From: Streptomyces sp. cf386
GTDB lineage: Bacteria > Actinomycetota > Actinomycetes > Streptomycetales > Streptomycetaceae
Length of the DNA: 64,000 nucleotides
Assembly (NCBI RefSeq): GCF_900103585.1
Contig: NZ_FNHV01000001.1
Span: forward strand, 812,397 to 876,396
Reading direction: 5' to 3'
Shown: in pieces, positions 16,444 through 24,956 of the stretch
Numbering within the stretch: position 1 is the first letter of the stretch
Layout: each line of letters opens with the position of its first letter
The notes under the pieces: model-generated
The model's input: the letters and a program-made list of their open reading frames with translations, nothing else
Databases searched by the model: none
Told to the model about the DNA's origin: nothing
Position numbers and translations under genes: made by a program

Positions 16444-17345
16444 CAGCCGACCTTCTCGGCCGCCGCCTGGAGCGCCTCCACCGCCGCCCGGATCGACGGG
16501 CGGCGGTCGGCGTCCGCGCGCCACACCGCGTAGATGTACCGGTGGACCCGGTGCCGCACGGGCACGGTCCGCACCCCGGGCAGCATCGGGTCGCGGCCCA
16601 GCCGGGGCGCGACACAGACACCCAACCCGGCGGCGACCAGCGCGAGTTGGGTGTGGTGCTCCCCCGCGCGATGGGCGATACGCGGCTCGATGCCCTTGGT
16701 GCGCAGGGTGTAGAGCAGCCACTCGTGACAGAACTCGCCCTCGGGCCAGGCCACCCACTCGTCGTCCACGAAGTCCTCCAGATCGACCTCGCGCCGGTCG
16801 GCGAGCGGGTGTCCCTCGGGCATGGCGATCTCCACGCGGTCGTCGAGGATCGGCGCCTTGGCGAGCCCTTCCGGCATCGGCAGGGGCTTGTTGTACCAGT
16901 CGAGGACGACGGCCAGGTCGACGTCGCCGCGGAGCACGGCGTCGACTCCGCGCTCGGGCTCCAGCTCCAGCGAGTGCAGGCGCAACGCCGGATGGTCGGC
17001 CCGCAGCATGGCGAGCGCCTGAGGGAACAGCCCCCGCAGCCCGGTGGGGAACGCGGCCAGCCGCAGCTCACCGACCACCTGGCCACGCTGCGCCTCCAGG
17101 TCGGACTGAGCCAGCTCGACCTGCGACAGGATGCGCGCGGCATGCTCGGCGAGCAGCCGGCCGGCATCGGTGAGCCGCACACCGCGGCCGTTCTTGGCGA
17201 GGAGCTGCTGGCCGACCTCGCGCTCCAGCTTGGACATCTGCTGGGACACGGCGGACGTCGTGATGTGCAGCCCCTCGGCGGCACCGCTGACCGAGCCGTG
17301 GCGGGCGAGGGCGTCGAGGGTCCGTAGGCGCTCCAGGTTCAACAT
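16443..17345 (-). CDS. LysR family transcriptional regulator
   Basis: A 300-residue LysR-type regulator. The winged helix-turn-helix at residues 4-62 is seen (LERLRTLDALARHGSVSGAA, HITTSAVSQQMSKLER), followed by the periplasmic-binding-like effector domain. It is divergent from the EamA transporter gene with a 74-bp gap, so regulation of that exporter is the likely role. The gap contains an 11-bp direct repeat spaced three helical turns. The effector is unknown. Confidence 0.93.
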   Translation of the reverse strand: MLNLERLRTLDALARHGSVSGAAEGLHITTSAVSQQMSKLEREVGQQLLAKNGRGVRLTDAGRLLAEHAARILSQVELAQSDLEAQRGQVVGELRLAAFPTGLRGLFPQALAMLRADHPALRLHSLELEPERGVDAVLRGDVDLAVVLDWYNKPLPMPEGLAKAPILDDRVEIAMPEGHPLADRREVDLEDFVDDEWVAWPEGEFCHEWLLYTLRTKGIEPRIAHRAGEHHTQLALVAAGLGVCVAPRLGRDPMLPGVRTVPVRHRVHRYIYAVWRADADRRPSIRAAVEALQAAAEKVG

Positions 17346-17353
17346 ATAAGCAA

Positions 17354-17397
17354 TGCTACGAGATATCCCGTGCGAATTCTCGATTGTGCTACGAGAT
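17354..17397. promoter_or_regulatory. TGCTACGAGAT direct repeats between LysR and EamA genes
   Basis: The 11-mer occurs at 17354 and 17387, exactly 33 bp apart, in the divergent promoter. Candidate LysR contact sites. Confidence 0.45.
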
Positions 17398-17419
17398 CGT
17401 GTACAGCATCGTTGCTGCC

Positions 17420-18358
17420 ATGACCACCGCCACCGCCTCGCGCACCCCGGCCGCAGCGCCTGTCCGACCCCGCCCCCGCGCCCGCCTCGACTGGCGGTTG
17501 CGCTTCGCCGCGCTCTCCCTGATCTGGGGCTTCAGCTTCCTGCTCATCAAGGTGGGGACCCATGGCTACGCCCCCTTCCAGGTCACACTCGGGCGGCTGG
17601 TGTTCGGTACGGCGGTGCTGGCGGCGGCGATGCTGGTGAAGCGGGAGCGGCTGCCGCGCGGGGTGCGCACGTGGGGGCATCTGGCGGTCGCCGCGTTCCT
17701 GCTGAACGCGCTGCCGTTCTCCCTGTTCGCGTACTCCGAGCTGACCATCCCGTCCACGCTGGCGGGTATCTGCAACGCGACCTCGCCGCTGTGGGGCATG
17801 GCGCTGTCCCTGGTCGCGCTCTCGGAGGACCGGCCGACGCGGGTGAGGGTGGCCGGGCTCGGTATCGGATTTCTCGGGGTGCTGACGGTGCTGGGGGCGT
17901 GGCAGGGGTTCGCCGGGCTGGACGCCACGGGGACGGCGATGGCCTTGCTGGCCTCCTTGAGCTATCCGATCGGGTGGATATACGTCCGGCGGACGCTGGC
18001 CGGGTCCGGTGCCTCGCATCTGTCGCTGACCGGGGCGCAGTTGTTGTTGGCGTCGGTTCAACTGGCCGTGGTGACACCCCTGTTCACGTCGTTTCCCGCA
18101 CGCTGGGAGCTGGTGCCGCTGCTCGCGGTCGTGGCGTTGGGTGCGCTGGGCACCGGGCTCGCCGTGTTGATCCAGTACGGGCTGGTCGCCGAGGTCGGTC
18201 CGACGACGGCTCAGATGGTCACGTACTTCATTCCGGTCATCGCCACGGGGGCGGGGGTTGCCTTGCTGGGCGAGTCGTTGAGCTGGTCCACGCCGGTGGG
18301 GGCGCTGGTCGTGTTGGCGGGAGCGGCGCTGACCCAGGTGCGGCGGAATAGCGCCTAG
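17420..18358 (+). CDS. EamA/DMT family transporter
   Basis: Inner-membrane exporter of 312 residues with ten membrane segments in two EamA repeats. The first starts LRFAALSLIWGFSFLLIKVG and the second near FAGLDATGTAMALLASLSYP; the end reads LGESLSWSTPVGALVVLAGAAL. Family members export amino acids and metabolites. It is divergent from a LysR gene that probably controls it. Substrate unknown. Confidence 0.92.
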   Translation: MTTATASRTPAAAPVRPRPRARLDWRLRFAALSLIWGFSFLLIKVGTHGYAPFQVTLGRLVFGTAVLAAAMLVKRERLPRGVRTWGHLAVAAFLLNALPFSLFAYSELTIPSTLAGICNATSPLWGMALSLVALSEDRPTRVRVAGLGIGFLGVLTVLGAWQGFAGLDATGTAMALLASLSYPIGWIYVRRTLAGSGASHLSLTGAQLLLASVQLAVVTPLFTSFPARWELVPLLAVVALGALGTGLAVLIQYGLVAEVGPTTAQMVTYFIPVIATGAGVALLGESLSWSTPVGALVVLAGAALTQVRRNSA

Positions 18359-18383
18359 TGGGGAGGGGCGGAATGATCGTTCG

Positions 18384-18431
18384 CGACTGCGGGTGGGTTG
18401 TGGCCGGTCGCGCAGTTCCCCGCGCCCCTTA
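18384..18431. repeat. Streptomyces REP-like intergenic palindrome
   Basis: The segment from GCGACTGCGGG to CAGTTCCCCGCGCCCC matches a palindromic intergenic sequence I know to be very frequent in Streptomyces chromosomes. ACTGCG pairs with CGCAGT. It lies between the convergent EamA and MocR genes. The boundary positions are approximate. Confidence 0.65.
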
Positions 18432-18454
18432 CAGGTTGGCTGCCCTTCCCGGAG

Positions 18455-19792
18455 CTACACATATCTCCTCGCCGGTGCCGGGGCCACCGCCGACGCCACC
18501 GCATCCGCCAGCGGGGCTACCTCCTCCGGGCCCAGCGTCGCGATCGTGACCCTGATCCCAGGCGGTGCGCTCATCCGGAAGCGGGCGCCGGGTGCCACCG
18601 CCCAGCCGGAGTGGAGGAGGCGGGCCACTGCGGTCGTCTCGTCGGGTACCGGGATCCAGATGTTCAGGCCGCTGCGGCCGTGGGCCTCGACGCCGCGTTC
18701 GGTCAGGGCCGTGAGGAGCAGGTCACGGCGGCTGCGGTACGCCTTCGCCACCGCCGTCGGATCCAAGGCGCCGTCGGCCCACAGCCGTACCACGGCCCGC
18801 TGCTGCAGGCGGCTGACCCAGCCGGGCCCCAGTCGCTGGCGGCCGCGGACCCGGTCGACCGTGACGGAGTCCCCGGTGAGGACGGCGAGGCGCAGGTCGG
18901 GGCCGTAGGCCTTGGCGACCGAGCGGACGAAGGCCCAGGTGGAGGTGGTGCCGGACAGGGAGTGCAGGGGCAGGTCGACGATGCCGTGGCCGTGGTCGTC
19001 CTCGATCAGCAGGATCTCCGGGTGCTCGCGAAGTACGGAACGCAGGGCACGCGCGCGCGTGGCGCTCACCGCGGCACCGGTGGGGTTCTGGGCGCGGCAG
19101 GTGACGATCAGGGCGCGGGCTCCGGCTTCCAGGGCTCGCCGTACGTCGTCGACCAGCGGCCCTTCGTCGTCGACGGCGACCGGAGCGGTGCGCAGCCCGA
19201 GCGCGGGGATCATGTCGAGGAGGCTGCCCCAGCCGGGGTCCTCGACGGCGACGGTGTCTCCCGGCTTGAGGTGGGCCGCGAGTACCCGCTCGATGGCGTC
19301 GAGCGAACCGGAGGCGACGGCCAGGGGACCTTCCGGCACTCTCTCGGCGGCCAGCTCGGCCCGCGCCATCCGTGCCAGCTCCGGCTCCACGGGGTCCGCG
19401 CCGTACAGCACCGGTTCCCGGTCGCCCTGTTCGGCCGCGGCCGCGAAGGCCTTCGCGAGGGAGGGCAGCAGCGCCGGGTCGGGGTTGCCGTTCGCGACGT
19501 CACGTACACCCTCGGGCGCGACCACCCGGGCGTGCTCGCGCCCGGTCGTGGCCGGCCTGGGCCGCACCCGGCTGCCCCGGCGGCCCGCGGTCTCGATCAC
19601 TCCGCGTTCACGCAGGGTGCGATACGCGGCGGCGACCGTGTTCGGGTTCACCCCCAGCTCTACCGCCAACTCCCGCATGGGCGGGAGGAGTTGACCGGGG
19701 GCCAGGTCACCCGCACCCACCGCGCGCTCGACGCTCGCCGCAATCTCCGCTGCGCGTCGCCCTTCGATCCGATATCCTCCTAGCACAAACAC
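18455..19792 (-). CDS. MocR-type regulator (GntR helix-turn-helix fused to aminotransferase fold)
   Basis: A 445-residue PLP-dependent regulator. The GntR winged helix is at residues 10-80 (PGQLLPPMRELAVELGVNPN, TVAAAYRTLRERGVIET), and a type I aminotransferase domain follows with NPTG at about 236-239 and the PLP-binding Lys294 in SVAKAYGPDLR. Divergent split-barrel genes at 19822 and 20505 are its likely targets, perhaps linked to B6 metabolism. A GTG six bases inside (19786) lies 7 nt after a CATAAT -10-like box, so a leaderless start there is possible. Confidence 0.92.
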   Translation of the reverse strand: MFVLGGYRIEGRRAAEIAASVERAVGAGDLAPGQLLPPMRELAVELGVNPNTVAAAYRTLRERGVIETAGRRGSRVRPRPATTGREHARVVAPEGVRDVANGNPDPALLPSLAKAFAAAAEQGDREPVLYGADPVEPELARMARAELAAERVPEGPLAVASGSLDAIERVLAAHLKPGDTVAVEDPGWGSLLDMIPALGLRTAPVAVDDEGPLVDDVRRALEAGARALIVTCRAQNPTGAAVSATRARALRSVLREHPEILLIEDDHGHGIVDLPLHSLSGTTSTWAFVRSVAKAYGPDLRLAVLTGDSVTVDRVRGRQRLGPGWVSRLQQRAVVRLWADGALDPTAVAKAYRSRRDLLLTALTERGVEAHGRSGLNIWIPVPDETTAVARLLHSGWAVAPGARFRMSAPPGIRVTIATLGPEEVAPLADAVASAVAPAPARRYV

Positions 19793-19797
19793 GATTA

Positions 19798-19809
19798 TGC
19801 ACTAGTGCA
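19798..19809. promoter_or_regulatory. Perfect 12-bp palindrome in the MocR/PPOX promoter
   Basis: TGCACTAGTGCA is centred between the divergent starts at 19792 and 19822. It overlaps the likely -10 regions, and a related half site GTGCTAG occurs at the start of the MocR gene. Likely MocR binding site. Confidence 0.6.
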
Positions 19810-19821
19810 ATGGAGAACGCA

Positions 19822-20505
19822 ATGCAGGGGACCCCGCAGCCGACGTCGCCGCCCGCCGCCTACACGCCGACCGACCGCACCGTCCCCACGCGCTCACCGG
19901 ACCGGGCGTCGTACGACAAGGAACTGGTGCACGCGATACTCGACGAGGCCTACGTCTGCCATCTCGGGTTCGTGCGCGACGGCGCGCCGGTCGTGCTGCC
20001 CACGCTGTTCGGCAGGGTCGGCGAGACGCTCTACGTCCACGGCTCGACGGGCTCGCGCCCGCTGCGGATGACCGGCAAGGCCGACCCGGGGCTGCCGGTG
20101 TGTCTGACGGTCACGCACGTCGACGCGCTGATCCTGGCCCGCTCGGCCTTCCACCACTCGATCAACTACCGGTCGGTGGTGGTGCACGGCATGGCGTACG
20201 ACGTGACGGACCCCGAGGAGAAGCGGGTCGCTCTCGACGCGCTGGTCGACCATGTGGTGCCGGGCCGGGCGGCCGACTCCCGCCCGGCCAACAAGAAGGA
20301 ACTGGCCGCGACCGCCGTGATCCGCCTCGACCTGACCGAGGTCTCCGCCAAGCTGCGCACCGGCGGTGTGAACGACGAGCCCGAGGACCTCGCCCTCCCC
20401 CACTGGGCCGGCGTCGTCCCCCTGCGCAAGGGCTACGAGGCACCGGTCGGGGACCCGGACCTGGCCCCCGGCACGCAGCTCCCCGACTACCTCGGAGCCC
20501 TGTGA
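19822..20505 (+). CDS. NimA-like pyridoxamine 5'-phosphate oxidase family protein
   Basis: A 227-residue FMN split-barrel protein. Seen: ILDEAYVCHLGFVRDGAPVVL followed by PTLFGRVGETLYVHGSTGSR, then the DALILARSAFHHSINYRSVV core. This group includes 5-nitroimidazole reductase-like proteins. GGAGA sits 6 nt before the ATG at 19822, which is chosen over the ATG at 19810. The next gene overlaps its stop by one base, so the two form an operon, probably under the divergent MocR regulator. Confidence 0.88.
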   Translation: MQGTPQPTSPPAAYTPTDRTVPTRSPDRASYDKELVHAILDEAYVCHLGFVRDGAPVVLPTLFGRVGETLYVHGSTGSRPLRMTGKADPGLPVCLTVTHVDALILARSAFHHSINYRSVVVHGMAYDVTDPEEKRVALDALVDHVVPGRAADSRPANKKELAATAVIRLDLTEVSAKLRTGGVNDEPEDLALPHWAGVVPLRKGYEAPVGDPDLAPGTQLPDYLGAL

Positions 20506-21137
20506 TGCTGATCCACCCCTGGGACGCGCCCCGCGACGACGCCGAGTGGCAGCGGTGGCTGGCCGTCCACGACTTCGGGCAGCTCGTCGTCAACGGCCTG
20601 GACGGGGAGCCGCCCCATGTCCAGCCGCTGCACTTCGTGTACGACGCCGAGCGCGGCGAGGCTCTCACGCATCTGGCCCGGCCCAACCCGATGTGGCCGG
20701 CGCTGCTGGCGAACCCCGAGGTCGTGCTGAGCGTGGTCGACGACTACGTGTACGTACCGGGTCCCTGGCAGGCGGCACCGGAGGAACCGTCCGAGCACGG
20801 CACTCCGACCAGCTTCTACGCCGCCGTCCAACTCCGGTGCCGGGCCCATGTCGTGGACGACCCGGCCGAGAAGGCAGAGCTGCTCAACCGCCAGGTCGGC
20901 CACTTCCAGCCGGAAGGCGGCACGGCACAGGTCGCGGTGGGCGAGGTGCCGTACGGCCGCCTGCTGTCCGGGCTGCGCGGGGTGCGGCTCGAAGTGACGG
21001 GCGTACGGGCCAAGTTCAAGTACGCCAATCACCGGACCGAAGAGGTCAAGGACAGGGTCGCGGCCCGTCTGGCGCAACGGAACGGTCCGCGGGACGCGGC
21101 GGCCCGCGACCACCTGCTCCGTCGGCGCACGGGCTGA
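20505..21137 (+). CDS. PaiB-like FMN-binding negative transcriptional regulator
   Basis: A 210-residue protein of the PaiB family, small FMN-binding split barrels first described as repressors of protease and sporulation genes. Seen: an early WLAVHDFGQLVVNG, HVQPLHFVYD, the conserved HLARPNPMWPALL, and the C-terminal LRGVRLEVTGVRAKFKYANH. The ATG overlaps the upstream stop (TGATG), giving translational coupling. Whether it binds DNA here cannot be told from sequence. Confidence 0.85.
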   Translation: MLIHPWDAPRDDAEWQRWLAVHDFGQLVVNGLDGEPPHVQPLHFVYDAERGEALTHLARPNPMWPALLANPEVVLSVVDDYVYVPGPWQAAPEEPSEHGTPTSFYAAVQLRCRAHVVDDPAEKAELLNRQVGHFQPEGGTAQVAVGEVPYGRLLSGLRGVRLEVTGVRAKFKYANHRTEEVKDRVAARLAQRNGPRDAAARDHLLRRRTG

Positions 21138-21177
21138 GCGAGGGGCCCGTCACCCGTGCGGTGCGGGCCCCTCGATG

Positions 21178-22122
21178 TCAGGCCGTCAGCGGCTCGCGCC
21201 GCGCCCCGCGCGTCTCCGCCACCGCGAGACCCGCGACCGACCCGAGCATCAGCAAGGTGCCGGCGACGGTCGGCGCCGTCAGGTGTTCGCCGAGCAGGAC
21301 GACGGCGAGCACCGCCGCGCTGACCGGCTCCAGCAGCATGATCACGGACACGGTGGCGGACCGTACGGCCGCCGCGCCCGCGAAGTAGAGGGCGTACGCG
21401 AGGGCCGTGGGCACGGCCGCGATGTACGCCACCAGCCAGCCGAGCCGGACGGGGTCGACCGTGTGCGGCAGGAGCCCCTCGACGAGGGCGAACGGCAGCA
21501 GGCTCAGGCTGGTGACCGCGAAGGCCCAGACGGACGTGGCGGCGGCGCCGGCCCCGCCGTCCCGGCCCCACTTGCGGGTCAGCAGGGTCATCACGGAGTA
21601 CGCCGCCGCCGACACCAGCGCGAGCAGCACCCCCCACGGGCGTACGGCCGCACCCTCGTCGCCGAGCGCGAGCACCGCGAGCCCGGTGAGCGCGCCGGCC
21701 ACCGCCGCGACGCCCCCGCGGCCGAGCCGCTCCCCCAGGGTCAGCCGGGCGCCGAGCGCGATGAACACGGGACCGGCGCCGAGGGCGACGACGGTGCCCA
21801 CGGCGAGTCCGGTGGCGTCCACGGCCGCGAAGTAGGCCGTCTGGAAGACCGCGAGCCCGAGACCAGTCGCTCCGGCCCGCCACATCTTGCGGCCGAGGGG
21901 CTCGGAGGCGGCGGTCCGCGTGCGCGGACGCAGGAGCTGGACGGCGAGCAGGAGCACGAAGCCGACGGCGCAGCGCCAGAAGGAGAGGGCGATCGGCCCC
22001 ATGTCGCTGGTCCGGTAGACCAGTGAGGCGGCCGCGCCGGCGGTGCCCCAGGCGGCACCGGCGATGATCAGGTAGATGAGGCCTCGCCCGATGGGCAGGC
22101 CGGAGACAGAGGTGTTCGACAC
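21178..22122 (-). CDS. EamA/DMT family transporter
   Basis: Membrane transporter of 314 residues, ten predicted segments in two EamA repeats ([20 protein letters not shown] at the start; [20 protein letters not shown] opening the second half; [19 protein letters not shown] at the end). The GTG at 22122 has GGAGAA 7 nt upstream. A second, distinct EamA gene follows upstream on the same strand, separated by 176 bp with hairpins, so they are probably transcribed separately. Substrate unknown. Confidence 0.92.
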   Translation of the reverse strand: MSNTSVSGLPIGRGLIYLIIAGAAWGTAGAAASLVYRTSDMGPIALSFWRCAVGFVLLLAVQLLRPRTRTAASEPLGRKMWRAGATGLGLAVFQTAYFAAVDATGLAVGTVVALGAGPVFIALGARLTLGERLGRGGVAAVAGALTGLAVLALGDEGAAVRPWGVLLALVSAAAYSVMTLLTRKWGRDGGAGAAATSVWAFAVTSLSLLPFALVEGLLPHTVDPVRLGWLVAYIAAVPTALAYALYFAGAAAVRSATVSVIMLLEPVSAAVLAVVLLGEHLTAPTVAGTLLMLGSVAGLAVAETRGARREPLTA

Positions 22123-22298
22123 GAGTTGTTCTCCGCAGACATGCAGAAGTTCTGGGAGGAGCCCGGCTCAGCGGGATCCGTGGACTTCGTCTGCGGGCAG
22201 CACCGTTCCGCCCGGTGAAACGCCGGGCCGATGTTCCGGAGGGCCCGCCTCAGGCGGCCGGAGGCGGAAGAACGAGTGTCGAAGGCATGACGGCGAGC

Positions 22299-23303
22299 CT
22301 AGGCGACGTTTCCGCGGGCGGACAACTCGCGCTCGGGACCGCCGCTGGCCACCGGGTCGGCCGGGCTCTTGGCGGGGGCGGACGACTGCGCGATGAACGC
22401 CCCGCAGAGGACGACCGCCCCGCCGACGATCTGCGGCGCCGAGAGGTGCTCGCCGAGCAGGAACCAGGCGAGGACGGTCGCGATGACCGCCTCGAGACAG
22501 GCCACGACTCCGGCGACCTGCGGCGAGAGCCGTCGTACCGAGACCACGCCGGTGACGTACGCGATCACCGTCGCGACGAGCACGATCCAGGCCAGCAGAG
22601 CAACGGCCGCGACCGGGGTGCCGTTCATGTCGGCGGTGTTCGCGAGCAGCGACCAGTCCAGGTTCCAGGGGCGGGCTACGACGGTCAGGACGGCGGCGCC
22701 GACGAGCAGGCCGTACGCGATGACGCCGAGCGGGTCGGGGGCGGCCTCGCCGGAGTCGCTGCCCTGGTCGGACAGGACGAAGTAGCCGACCTGGCAGCAG
22801 GCGGCGCCGAGCGCGAGGAGCAGTCCGAGGGCGTCGAAGCTCAGGCCCGACCAGACCTCGACGACACAGGCGAGGCCGCCGACCGCGAGGACCACGCCGA
22901 CGGCGGCGGCACGCGTCACCGGCCGCCGCTGCACGAACCGCACCCAGCCGAGGACGAGGGCGGGCGCCAGGTACTCGACGAGCAGCGCGACGCCCACCGG
23001 GATCCGGGATATCGAGGCGAAGTAGAACGCCTGCACACCGGCCACACCGAGCAGCCCGAACCCGGCGAGCAGCGCCGGGCGGCTACGCAGCAGGTCGCGG
23101 TGGCGCACGGCGAGCGGCAGCATCACGAGGGCGGCGCCGGCCACGCGCAGCCACACCACGTGCAGCGGGTCGAGCCCCGCCTCGATCAGCGGCTTGGCCG
23201 CGACTCCGGACCCTCCGAAGGCGACCGCGGAACCGATCGCCAGACCGAGCCCGACGCCCTTGCCGCGGCCGGCCTGACTGCTCTCATACGTACGCACGGG
23301 CAC
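22299..23303 (-). CDS. EamA/DMT family transporter
   Basis: A 334-residue membrane transporter with ten segments (GVGLGLAIGSAVAFGGSGVA at the first; FLLGEHLSAPQIVGGAVVLC near the end) and a charged cytoplasmic tail of about 30 residues. The GTG at 23303 is the first start but has no clear ribosome site; a GTG two codons in is an alternative. It differs enough from the 21178 paralogue that a recent duplication is unlikely. Substrate unknown. Confidence 0.9.
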   Translation of the reverse strand: MPVRTYESSQAGRGKGVGLGLAIGSAVAFGGSGVAAKPLIEAGLDPLHVVWLRVAGAALVMLPLAVRHRDLLRSRPALLAGFGLLGVAGVQAFYFASISRIPVGVALLVEYLAPALVLGWVRFVQRRPVTRAAAVGVVLAVGGLACVVEVWSGLSFDALGLLLALGAACCQVGYFVLSDQGSDSGEAAPDPLGVIAYGLLVGAAVLTVVARPWNLDWSLLANTADMNGTPVAAVALLAWIVLVATVIAYVTGVVSVRRLSPQVAGVVACLEAVIATVLAWFLLGEHLSAPQIVGGAVVLCGAFIAQSSAPAKSPADPVASGGPERELSARGNVA

Positions 23304-23378
23304 ATGATGACAGGCGACGACAGGAGCGTCATCCCTGATGGCACCTGTCTCACCGAGTGGACGGGCGGGGTTCGGCGC

Positions 23379-23936
23379 CTAACGGGCGGTGTCGCCGGCC
23401 ACGTACTCGTCACGCCGCTCGTCGATCCGGGCGCGCAGCACGTTCGCGTCGATGCCGGCGCGGTCGAGCACCTCGACGGCGCGCGCATGCGGGTCCAGCA
23501 CGATCGCCGCGAGCAGGTCGATACCGCGGGCCTGGGTGTCGCCGCGCCGGGCGGCGTAGAGGCGGGCGTGTTCCATGGCGCTCGCGGCCAGCGGGGAGAA
23601 GCCCTCGCCGTCCCTCACGACGGGTACGGCGCCGGAGTCCTCGACGGTGCCCTGCCAGCGCAGGCCGTAGCCGATGGTGCGCTGCACGAGGTAGCCGAGC
23701 AGACGGGCGATCTGGGGGCCGTCACCGAAGACGGCGTACACGTCCGGGTCGTGCTCCAGCAGCGAGTGCAGCAGGTGGGCCGTGTCGATCTGCCGGTCCC
23801 CGTCCCTGACCGCCCGGCGACGGGCACCGGAGACCACCGCTGCCAGCTCGTCGCTGAGCCTGGCATCGTCCGCCGGGGCGTCCGGGAGCCGGCGGTCCGG
23901 CTCCTGGGCCGACTGCCGGGGAATACGGGGTTGCAC
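23379..23936 (-). CDS. Stand-alone Clp N-domain protein
   Basis: About 185 residues made of the double Clp N-terminal repeat without ATPase domains. The first repeat is VVSGARRRAVRDGDRQIDTAHLLHSLLEHD (given here only as a pattern: two helices around an IDTAHLL core); the second contains MEHARLYAARRGDTQARGID. Clp N-domains bind adaptors and substrates for ClpC/ClpA. A free-standing version may act as an adaptor or decoy, an inference. The start is uncertain: GTG 23936 is used, with ATG 23972 as alternative. Confidence 0.78.
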   Translation of the reverse strand: MQPRIPRQSAQEPDRRLPDAPADDARLSDELAAVVSGARRRAVRDGDRQIDTAHLLHSLLEHDPDVYAVFGDGPQIARLLGYLVQRTIGYGLRWQGTVEDSGAVPVVRDGEGFSPLAASAMEHARLYAARRGDTQARGIDLLAAIVLDPHARAVEVLDRAGIDANVLRARIDERRDEYVAGDTAR

Positions 23937-24065
23937 ATCCCCTACCCCATCAGCCCCTTCGCGCCAGGTCATCCCCGAGAGGAAGCATTTTCGCGTCCCA
24001 CACAGAGTGGACTCGGCCGACCGGAATCTCCTCCTTACGGATGAGATCACACCGAGCTACGCCAA

Positions 24066-24079
24066 GGGGCGCGCGCCCC
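24066..24079. other. GC-only 14-bp palindrome
   Basis: GGGGCGCGCGCCCC flanked by AA and CTT, between the ClpN-like gene and a small gene. It could be a short hairpin terminator or a chance GC palindrome. Confidence 0.3.
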
Positions 24080-24134
24080 CTTGAAGTGCGCCTCGTGCGC
24101 AACCGTGGCGCTGCGGCGCACGTCCCACAGAGAG

Positions 24135-24323
24135 ATGGAGAGCAGGTGCTGGCTGGTGGCCTTACCGGCCGTGGACGGCAGACAGTACGTCTACCGGGTG
24201 TACGCCCCGGAGGACGCCCTGCTCGCCGACCTGTTCTGGGAGGCGTGGCACTGCCACGACGAGAGCGCGTTGCCTCGGGCGTGGGATGTGTTCGACGCGG
24301 CGGCGATACGGCGGGTGGGCTGA
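24135..24323 (+). CDS. Small conserved-looking protein of unknown function
   Basis: Possible 62-residue acidic protein starting MESRCWLVALPAV with DLFWEAWHCHDESALPRAW in the second half. Residue make-up (Trp, Tyr, Asp, Glu; few Arg/Pro repeats) looks genuine, unlike the Arg/Pro-rich spurious frames elsewhere. An upstream in-frame TTG at 24081 would add 18 residues. The ATG lacks a good ribosome site, so the exact start is uncertain. No family recognised. Confidence 0.5.
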   Translation: MESRCWLVALPAVDGRQYVYRVYAPEDALLADLFWEAWHCHDESALPRAWDVFDAAAIRRVG

Positions 24324-24437
24324 GTCCGCGGGGCGGGCCCATGTCTCCACAATTTCTGACGGTTCATCAGTATTGAATGTTCCACGCCCCACGGCTACGT
24401 TCCGCGACACCGTAGCCCGAGACGAAGGGGTGGTCGC

Positions 24438-24872
24438 ATGGCCGAAGTCAGCGCGGAGGCACACATCGAGGCACCGGCCGAGAAGGTCTGGGCACAGCTG
24501 ACCGACTGGTCGGCGTACGGGCAGTGGAACGCGACCCACACCAGCTTCCCCGGTGGCGGCCCCACGGCCCTCGAAGCGGGTGGGACCTTCCAGGAGAACA
24601 TGAAGCTGATGGGGTTCCCGGCCGAGGTCGAGTGGACCATCGAGGAACTGGAGCCGGCGCGAGTGCTCGCGATACGCGGCAAGGGCCCGATGGCCGTGAC
24701 CGTGGCCACGCGCTACACGCTCACCCCCGATGGCGACGGCGCCGCCACGACCGTACGCATCGACGGGGAGTTCACCGGGGCGGCGGTGTCACTGATGGCG
24801 GGCAAGCTCAAGGACTCGGCCACCGCGGCGTTGAACGAGTCGCTGCGCAAGCTGGCGGGGTTGGTGACCTGA
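24438..24872 (+). CDS. SRPBCC (START-like) protein, Rv0910-toxin type
   Basis: A 144-residue helix-grip ligand-binding protein. Seen: SAEAHIEAPAEKVWAQLTDW at the start, VEWTIEELEPARVLAIRGKG in the sheet, and the long C-terminal helix AGKLKDSATAALNESLRKL. Related proteins in actinobacteria are often named Rv0910-family type II toxins, but many are simple lipid or polyketide binders. No antitoxin-like gene of the Rv0909 type is adjacent, so a toxin role is doubtful here. A perfect bidirectional terminator follows. Confidence 0.88.
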   Translation: MAEVSAEAHIEAPAEKVWAQLTDWSAYGQWNATHTSFPGGGPTALEAGGTFQENMKLMGFPAEVEWTIEELEPARVLAIRGKGPMAVTVATRYTLTPDGDGAATTVRIDGEFTGAAVSLMAGKLKDSATAALNESLRKLAGLVT

Positions 24873-24892
24873 CCGGCCGCGCGACACCGGCG

Positions 24893-24926
24893 AAGGCGCC
24901 CCGCGGAACGTTCTGCGGGGCGCCTT
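24893..24926. terminator. Bidirectional terminator
   Basis: Perfect 12-bp stem AAGGCGCCCCGC/GCGGGGCGCCTT with a 10-nt loop between the convergent SRPBCC and PadR genes. The A/T ends would give T-tracts in both directions. Confidence 0.85.
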
Positions 24927-24956
24927 CACTTACGGCGGGGAGGCCGCCGGTGCCGC

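Noticed and set aside
22123-22298. Small gene between the two minus-strand EamA genes
   Set aside because: Frames are short and shadow-like. The region shows GC hairpins such as GCCCGG/CCGGGC at 22210-22228 and nothing coding.
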